From: Saprospiraceae bacterium
Lineage (GTDB): Bacteria > Bacteroidota > Bacteroidia > Chitinophagales > Saprospiraceae
Length of the DNA stretch: 64,000 bases
NCBI GenBank assembly: GCA_016712145.1
Contig: JADJRO010000003.1
Coordinates: 806,001-870,000, forward strand
Reading direction: 5' to 3'
Shown here: one piece after another, positions 58,734-64,000 of the stretch
Numbering within the stretch: the first letter of the stretch is position 1
Layout of the letters: each line of letters starts with the position of its first letter
Program-made: the position numbers and the translations under genes
The notes under the pieces: generated by a model
Databases searched by the model: none
What the model was told of the DNA's origin: nothing
The model's input: the letters and a program-made list of their open reading frames with translations, nothing else

Positions 58734-61700
58734 ATGAAACCAGTATTATTGAATTCCGTATTAATCCTTTGCGTATCAATACTTACTTTGAATAGGAGCG
58801 TCTCCCAATCCAATAATTTGACGGAAAAATTGGTGTTGCAGGCTGACAAATCTATTCCATTATCAAGTTATGCAAGCGAAGAATTGGTCTATAATCGGTA
58901 TTACCGAATTCTTAGTTTTAGTAAATTGTTAAATACTCAGGAAAAAGTTCAATTACAACAAAGTGGAATTTTTATTTTAGAGTATTTAGATCAATATAAT
59001 TACCTCGCCTCTATTCAGCAATTGCATCACAACAAGGATTTTGAAACTCCTTTACTAAAAGGATGTTTTCAAATCGAATCAAGACATAAACTTTCTACTC
59101 AATTATTTTATGGAGAGCCTTGTATTGTTCACAACAACAAGTTCAAAGTGGTCATTAAATATTTCAGCGATATCAGTGAGACTTCAATTCATCAGTTAAT
59201 GGCTTCCTCTGGTTTAAATTCTGACAGAATCTATGCATACAACCAGGTAATCTATTTATCAATTCCTGAAAATCAACTTGCCTCATTGACCAGTCTTCCA
59301 TGGATTGTTTTTATTGATTGTGAATCTGCACCAGGCGAGCCGGAAGATCGGGATGGGAGAGCCCTTCATCGGGTCAATACCCTTGTCAACAATAAAGTTG
59401 AAAACATTCATTTGACCGGACAAGGAGTTAAAGTCATGGTTCGTGATGATGGTTCAGTAGGTCCTCATATTGATTTTACTGGAAGGATTCAACAGGATAT
59501 TGCGCTGGAAATAGGGGATCATGGAGATGGCGTATCAGGAATTTTCGCAGGAGCTGGAAACCAGGATCCGATTGTTGAAGGAATGGCACCAGGAGCTGAA
59601 CTTTATGTAATTAATTACCAACCCGATTTTTTAGATAAAACACTTTCCTTTCATCAGAACGAAGGGGTGATGATTACCAATTCATCCTATAGCAATGGAT
59701 GCAATGCAGGCTATACTATTGAAACGCAGGTAGTAGATAAAATGAGTTTTGAAAACCCAAATTTGCTACACGTTTTTTCTGCGGGTAATTCAAATGGTGC
59801 TGATTGTGGTTATGGAGCTGGAAACCAATGGGGAAATGTAACCGGTGGTCATAAAATAGGTAAAAACGTGTTGACCGTTGCCAACCTTCGCCTGGATGGT
59901 ACTTTGGAAGAAAGCTCCAGCCGGGGCCCGGCAAAAGATGGACGAATGAAGCCGGAAATTTCAGCCCGGGGTACCAACGAGTTATCAACTGCTCCTGGTA
60001 ACGGGACCTTGGTTTTTGGCGGCACTTCAGCAGCTGCTCCCGGTGTAGCAGGTGTCTGTGCCTTGCTGTATGAAGCCTATAAGAAAAAATACAATCAAAA
60101 TCCTGAATCTGCTTTGATTAAAGCAGCCGTTATGAATACCGCTACAGACATCGGGACGCCTGGTCCTGACTATCAGTTTGGTTGTGGGGTGATCGATGCG
60201 TACAGGGCCTATAAATTGATCCAGGATGAGCGTTTTCAAAAATTTACAATCAATCAGGGAGATTTAAAAGAATTTACAATCCAAATTCCGGATGGACTGC
60301 CCATTGCAAAATTCATGATCTATTGGCCAGAAATGGAATCTGCACTAATGGCTCGCAAAGCACTGATAAACGATCTGGATTTTGAAATAGTCGATCCAAA
60401 CGGTACCATTTTGCTTCCCTGGGTATTAGATCCAAGTCCAAATGCAAGTACACTTGCCGGTGGTGCCAGTCGTGGTATTGATACCTTGAATAATTTTGAA
60501 CAAATAACGATTAATTTTCCAGCAGCTGGAGTTTACTCCGTTCGAATTAAAGGAAAGTACCTGCCCTCCAATTCAGTTAACTGCTATTTCTTAACTGAAA
60601 TGGAGGATAAAATCCTGCGATTGAATTTCCCAATTGGTGGAGAGCAATTTAACATCACAGAGGTTTCGCAAATACACTATACCGCTTATGGACAAGAGCC
60701 CATTCAATTTAATTTTTCAACGGACGCAGGTAAAACCTGGACTGATTTAGGCACTAGTGTTGCAGGCTCCAGAGTGCGAAATTTTTACATCCCCAATAAT
60801 TTATCATCGGATTCTTGTTTAATTGAAATAAGTCAAGGAACACAAACGGTGCGTTCAAGTTTTTTTACGATTACCAATGGCGTCCAGGGATTTCGTGTAA
60901 GCAAATATTGTCCAACCGAAATGGAATTAAGCTGGAATGGAATTGAAAAAGACAGTGTTCTGATTTATAAATTGGGAGAAAAATATATGGAGCCATTGTT
61001 TAAAACAACCAATAGTTCCATCTTGCTTCCAAATGATGATCCAAGGAAAGTTAAATGGTTTTCCATTGCTGGTTATAAAAATACTGCGCTCAGTCGAAGG
61101 GAATTAGCCATTCCAACTCCAGATACCTTGATTGGATGTTCGATTAATCAAGACCTTGCATTGCATAATGCCGCTCAAAATGCCACTTCTTTTTACAGTT
61201 GCAAAGATTTGAGCCTTCAGCCTGTTTTTGATGTAATAAACCGAACTGCCACCCCATTAAGTGGATTTAAAATTAAAGCAATCAGTTCATCTGGAATTGT
61301 TGAACAGGATTATACGGAAACAGTACCTGCATATGATACCATACAGGTTACATTTAGTCAAGGCCTTGTGATCAGTGATTTTGGCGTTAAAGAATTGAAA
61401 GCCTGGATTGAATTTAATGGCGATCAAAATTATTTTAATGATACCATTTCTGTTCCTATTGAAATTCAATCCTTGTTAGATATCAATGGAACGTATCCGA
61501 TGCTCGAATCATTTACTGGAACAGCCATCCCTAATAACTGGATTCAAAAAAATGGATTGCCCGCATCTGATTGGAGCCTCGCTGATGTTAAAGGAAAAAA
61601 CAATCAAACATCAAAAGCTTTGTTTTTTGCAAATCAAAATCCAAATTTCCGGACATTACCAATTACGATAGTTTCCGGAACGGCCAATTTAGCTACTGCG

Positions 61701-62764
61701 ATTGAACCTTATTTATATTTTGATTTGGCGGCACATCATTTTACAAATAATGTATATCAGGATAGTATCCAATTTAAAATCAAAGCAGTTTGTGGAAATA
61801 AACAATTTGAAAAAATAATATTAAGTGGAATATTACCGGAATTAACAACAGCCGAATCAACAGTAAATCAAAATTGGTTGCCATCAGACACTTCCTGGTT
61901 TTGGATGGCGTACGATTTATCAGAATTTAAAGGATATAAAGTAGTTGTTGAAGTTGAAATTAAAAGAGGACAAGGTGATCGTATTTTTATCGACAATGTT
62001 GAAATCAGAGAACGAATTTCAGGAACCGGTCAGGCAAGAATGGAAATCAATCCAAAGCCGGGTTGCTACAATCGAATCATTACGTTTAAGGATAGTTCGG
62101 ATTTTATCGGAGATACTTATTATTGGAATTTTGGCTTGGGTGGAAATCCGGTTTTAACAAATGGGAAGGGTCCGGTAACCACAAGATATACTTTGAATGG
62201 CAACAAACGCATTAATCTAAAAATTAAATCTAGCCTTGCAAATGATGCGATTGTAATTGAAGATTTAAGTTTAGTAAATCAGGTTACCAATAGTTATACA
62301 TATAAAATTATCAGTGGGCGTACCGTACAATTTACAAATAATTCGGTAAATGCAGATAGTTATTTGTGGGAATTTGGAGATGGAACAACATCCACTGAAA
62401 AAATCCAATGCACGTATTCGATTCTGCAAAAATTTATCGGATCAAATTGACAGCAACCAATGTATGCGGTGCTTCCAATCGCTCAATCTTTTTAGATTTA
62501 ACCCTAACAGGAACATCAAGCACTGACGAAATAGAAACGTATTTGTATCCTAATCCAACTAAAAATGAATTTCATGTAATCAGTGGAAAAGAAATTCAAG
62601 CTGTCAGTATTTTAAATTTAGAAGGAAAAGAAATTTATAGTTTCAAAAATGTCAACAGAAAAAATTGCCTGATATCAACCAGTCAGCTACCGAGTGGAAT
62701 ATATACACTGAAAATTACATTTAAAAATGGAGTAGAAATTCATCGGTTTGAGAAAGTGAATTAA
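58734..62764 (+). CDS. S8-family (subtilisin-like) serine peptidase with PKD and T9SS domains, frameshifted
   Basis: Restored, 1343 aa. A signal peptide and propeptide precede the S8 domain with its triad: Asp in VKVMVRDDGSVGPHIDFTGR (about 237), His in IGDHGDGVSGIFAGAGNQD (about 262) and Ser in FGGTSAAAPGVAGVCALLYE (about 430). A long beta-rich tail follows, with a PKD-like unit near 1190 (SYLWEFGDGTTSTEK) and a T9SS C-terminal domain (ETYLYPNPTKNEFHVISG, ending GIYTLKITFKNGVEIHRF). The frame breaks at an A6 run (62398-62403); one added A gives TEKNPMHVFDSAKIYRIKLT. A secreted protease whose sorting tail would be lost if the break is real. Confidence 0.86.
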
Positions 62765-62766
62765 AG

Positions 62767-62790
62767 GAGGTCTGGAGGTCTGGAGGTCTG
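62767..62790. repeat. 8-bp tandem repeat GAGGTCTG x3
   Basis: Three perfect copies of GAGGTCTG directly after the S8 gene stop, with the next bases (GAAAATTT) leaving the pattern. The period is 8; CTG is CAG on the other strand. Confidence 0.8.
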
Positions 62791-62962
62791 GAAAATTTGA
62801 AATGAAAGATAACAGATTCTGCGCTATTTGTAAAAAATTAATTTTTGGAGTAATTGTAATTCAATAAATACTCCTTCGTTCAATAAATGAGAATTAATCA
62901 ATAAAATATTCTATATAAAAATAGCATTCAAATTTTCGAACAACCAAACAAACCTGGCTAGG

Positions 62963-62979
62963 CGTAGGCTTGGCCTACG
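62963..62979. other. Short perfect hairpin (CGTAGGC/GCCTACG)
   Basis: CGTAGGC (62963-62969), loop TTG, GCCTACG (62973-62979). It lies in the gene-free stretch 62765-63170 between the S8 and ferredoxin genes. It has no following T run in either direction, so it is not an evident terminator. Besides this hairpin and the two 8-bp arrays, I see nothing else in that stretch. Confidence 0.45.
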
Positions 62980-63084
62980 TCAAATTGCAATCGAAGCATA
63001 ATTAAGAAAATTTTCAAAAGCAAATAAATCATGCTTAGCTTTTAGCTATAGAGAAAACTCCTTGCTATGAATCATATTTTAAAA

Positions 63085-63148
63085 CCAGACGGCCAGACCT
63101 CCAGACGGCCAGACGTTCAGACCTTCAGACGATCTGTCGTTCAGTCCA
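63085..63148. repeat. 8-bp-period degenerate tandem repeat (CCAGACGG type)
   Basis: Units CCAGACGG, CCAGACCT, CCAGACGG, CCAGACGT, TCAGACCT, TCAGACGA, TCTGTCGT, TCAGTCCA. The period is 8 and CAG is constant apart from one unit. It lies at the 3' side of the ferredoxin gene (which ends 63171). Confidence 0.85.
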
Positions 63149-63170
63149 CTTTCGTTCAGCCCTCCTCACA

Positions 63171-63521
63171 TTATTTCAAATGCAATCGATGTTGCCTGTC
63201 AGCCAATAATTCTTTAGATTCTTTTCGATCTGGATCGGGTACACAACAATCAACCGGACAGACTGCTGCACATTGAGGTTCTTCATGAAATCCTACACAT
63301 TCAGTACATTTATCAGGGACAATAAAATAGTATTCGTTACTAACTGGAACTTGTTTTTCTTGAACATCCACCGTAGAACCATCTTCAAGAGTATAGGAAC
63401 CAGATAAACTGGTGCCTTCAGCCATGGCCCATTCAATACCACCTTCATAAATGGCATTGTTAGGACATTCCGGTTCGCAGGCGCCGCAATTGATACACTC
63501 TTCAGTAATAATAATGGCCAT
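63171..63521 (-). CDS. 4Fe-4S dicluster ferredoxin
   Basis: 116 aa. Two 4Fe-4S motifs: CINCGACEPECPNNAIYEGG (C-x2-C-x2-C-x3-C) near the N-terminus, and at the C-terminus CTECVGFHEEPQCAAVCPVD (a longer loop between cysteines 2 and 3, as in the YfhL/Alvin type) followed by CCVPDP. The type with an inserted loop is widespread in Bacteroidota. Electron carrier in the cytoplasm; the partner is not evident here. The gene stands alone; a short spacer separates it from the VCBS gene. Confidence 0.92.
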   Translation of the reverse strand: MAIIITEECINCGACEPECPNNAIYEGGIEWAMAEGTSLSGSYTLEDGSTVDVQEKQVPVSNEYYFIVPDKCTECVGFHEEPQCAAVCPVDCCVPDPDRKESKELLADRQHRLHLK

Positions 63522-63581
63522 TCAAATGGTATTTTGTAATAAAACAGAATCGATCGCTTTCAGTTCAATTCGATCATTTAA

Positions 63582-64000
63582 TTATCTCACTTTGAAAGCT
63601 TGAAGTTTTTCATTGTTATTGGCAGCGATTATGTAATAAAGATCATCGCGTCCTTTTACTATGCGCAATTCTCTCAAATCGTGAATGAGTTTTAATCCTG
63701 AAACAGAATTTACCAAGGATAAAAAGGAACCCGTTCCGGTATTAATTAATATTTGACCAACACTGGCATCATTTCTCGCTGTTTCTACTTCACGATTAAA
63801 ATAATTTCCACCCAATAAAATGTCATCAATTCCGTCTTTGTTAAAATCAAAAAAAGCAATGCTATATACAGGTGCAATTTGGGCATCTGCAGGTAAATTG
63901 ACTTGTTCGAAACTGTTGTTTCCTTTATTGATTAAAGCGATACTGTGAAATTCAGTAGCTTCTTTTACTACAGTCCCATCCATTTTGCCTTCGAGGATTT
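63582..64000 (-). CDS. VCBS/FG-GAP-repeat protein, C-terminal part (runs off the window)
   Basis: The frame is open to the window edge, so this is the 3' end of a longer gene on the minus strand. About 139 residues are visible. A calcium-type FG-GAP repeat is present (YSIAFFDFNKDGIDDILLGG) after ALINKGNNSFEQVNLPADAQ. No T9SS domain is visible at the end (it finishes NNEKLQAFKVR), unlike other such proteins here. It resembles the UnbV/ASPIC-type C-terminal region of CRTAC1-like proteins. Function unknown. Confidence 0.7.
   Translation of the reverse strand, partial: ILEGKMDGTVVKEATEFHSIALINKGNNSFEQVNLPADAQIAPVYSIAFFDFNKDGIDDILLGGNYFNREVETARNDASVGQILINTGTGSFLSLVNSVSGLKLIHDLRELRIVKGRDDLYYIIAANNNEKLQAFKVR

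Noticed and set aside
62408..62764. A separate small T9SS protein
   Set aside because: It begins in the middle of a PKD/beta domain and its sequence continues the S8 protease in another frame.

Overview
This is an AT-rich chromosomal window from a Bacteroidota, most likely a Saprospiraceae-type (order Saprospirales) bacterium. The evidence is several secreted proteins with type IX secretion (T9SS) C-terminal domains, a PKD protein with the gliding-motility-type C-terminus, a short primary sigma factor, the long (about 490 aa) GAPDH form, a GWxTD protein, and promoters of the Bacteroidota -7 type (TAnnTTTG). Genus cannot be fixed from the sequence alone.

Layout. 1-4166: end of a FecA-like TonB receptor, two T9SS cargo proteins (one with a CxxC thioredoxin-like motif) and an outer-membrane protein. 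4249-19758: a foreign integrative island. It carries a VirD4/TraG-like ATPase, two large serine recombinases, a replication-initiator-like protein, an XRE regulator, a RuvC-like protein and a defence-type cargo. The cargo is a 1383-aa STAND-like NTPase, a divergent three-gene cassette ending in a caspase-fold protease, a twice-frameshifted OLD-family ATPase/TOPRIM nuclease, and a YegP-like plus membrane protein pair. The island also has a 380-bp structured non-coding locus with an E. coli-type promoter (TTGACT-17-TATAAT), three serial hairpins and a strong terminator, and a recurring palindrome/TAATACCG element beside several of its genes. 19805-24867: secreted LVIVD-type protein, crotonase, methyltransferase, REP-like repeats, START-like protein. 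25094-41827: housekeeping genes (rpoD, GAPDH, S41 peptidase, Sua5, rplS, M1 peptidase, folD, prmA, maf, UbiA-like, kdsC, iscX, ferredoxin). 41969-48287: a double-AAA CbbX-type protein, a methyltransferase and a large FG-GAP/ASPIC T9SS protein. 48447-50072: tRNA-His, and tRNA-Ser followed by a 109-bp tandem array made from the tRNA tail. 50292-54927: AraC regulator, porin, imelysin and di-heme oxidoreductase, a probable iron-acquisition module. 55375-58621: a dedicated exosortase (XrtH-type) system with its IPTL-CTERM-like target next door. 58734-64000: S8 protease with T9SS tail, dicluster ferredoxin, and the end of a VCBS protein.

Three cross-cutting signals stand out. First, at least seven intergenic arrays in the backbone share an exact 8-bp period although their unit sequence differs. 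Second, seven genes carry single-base frameshifts, most of them in homopolymer runs, so the assembly may contain homopolymer errors and broken genes should be read with that in mind. Third, the window holds two separate surface-sorting routes, T9SS and exosortase. All family assignments come from reading motifs by eye; no database search was possible.
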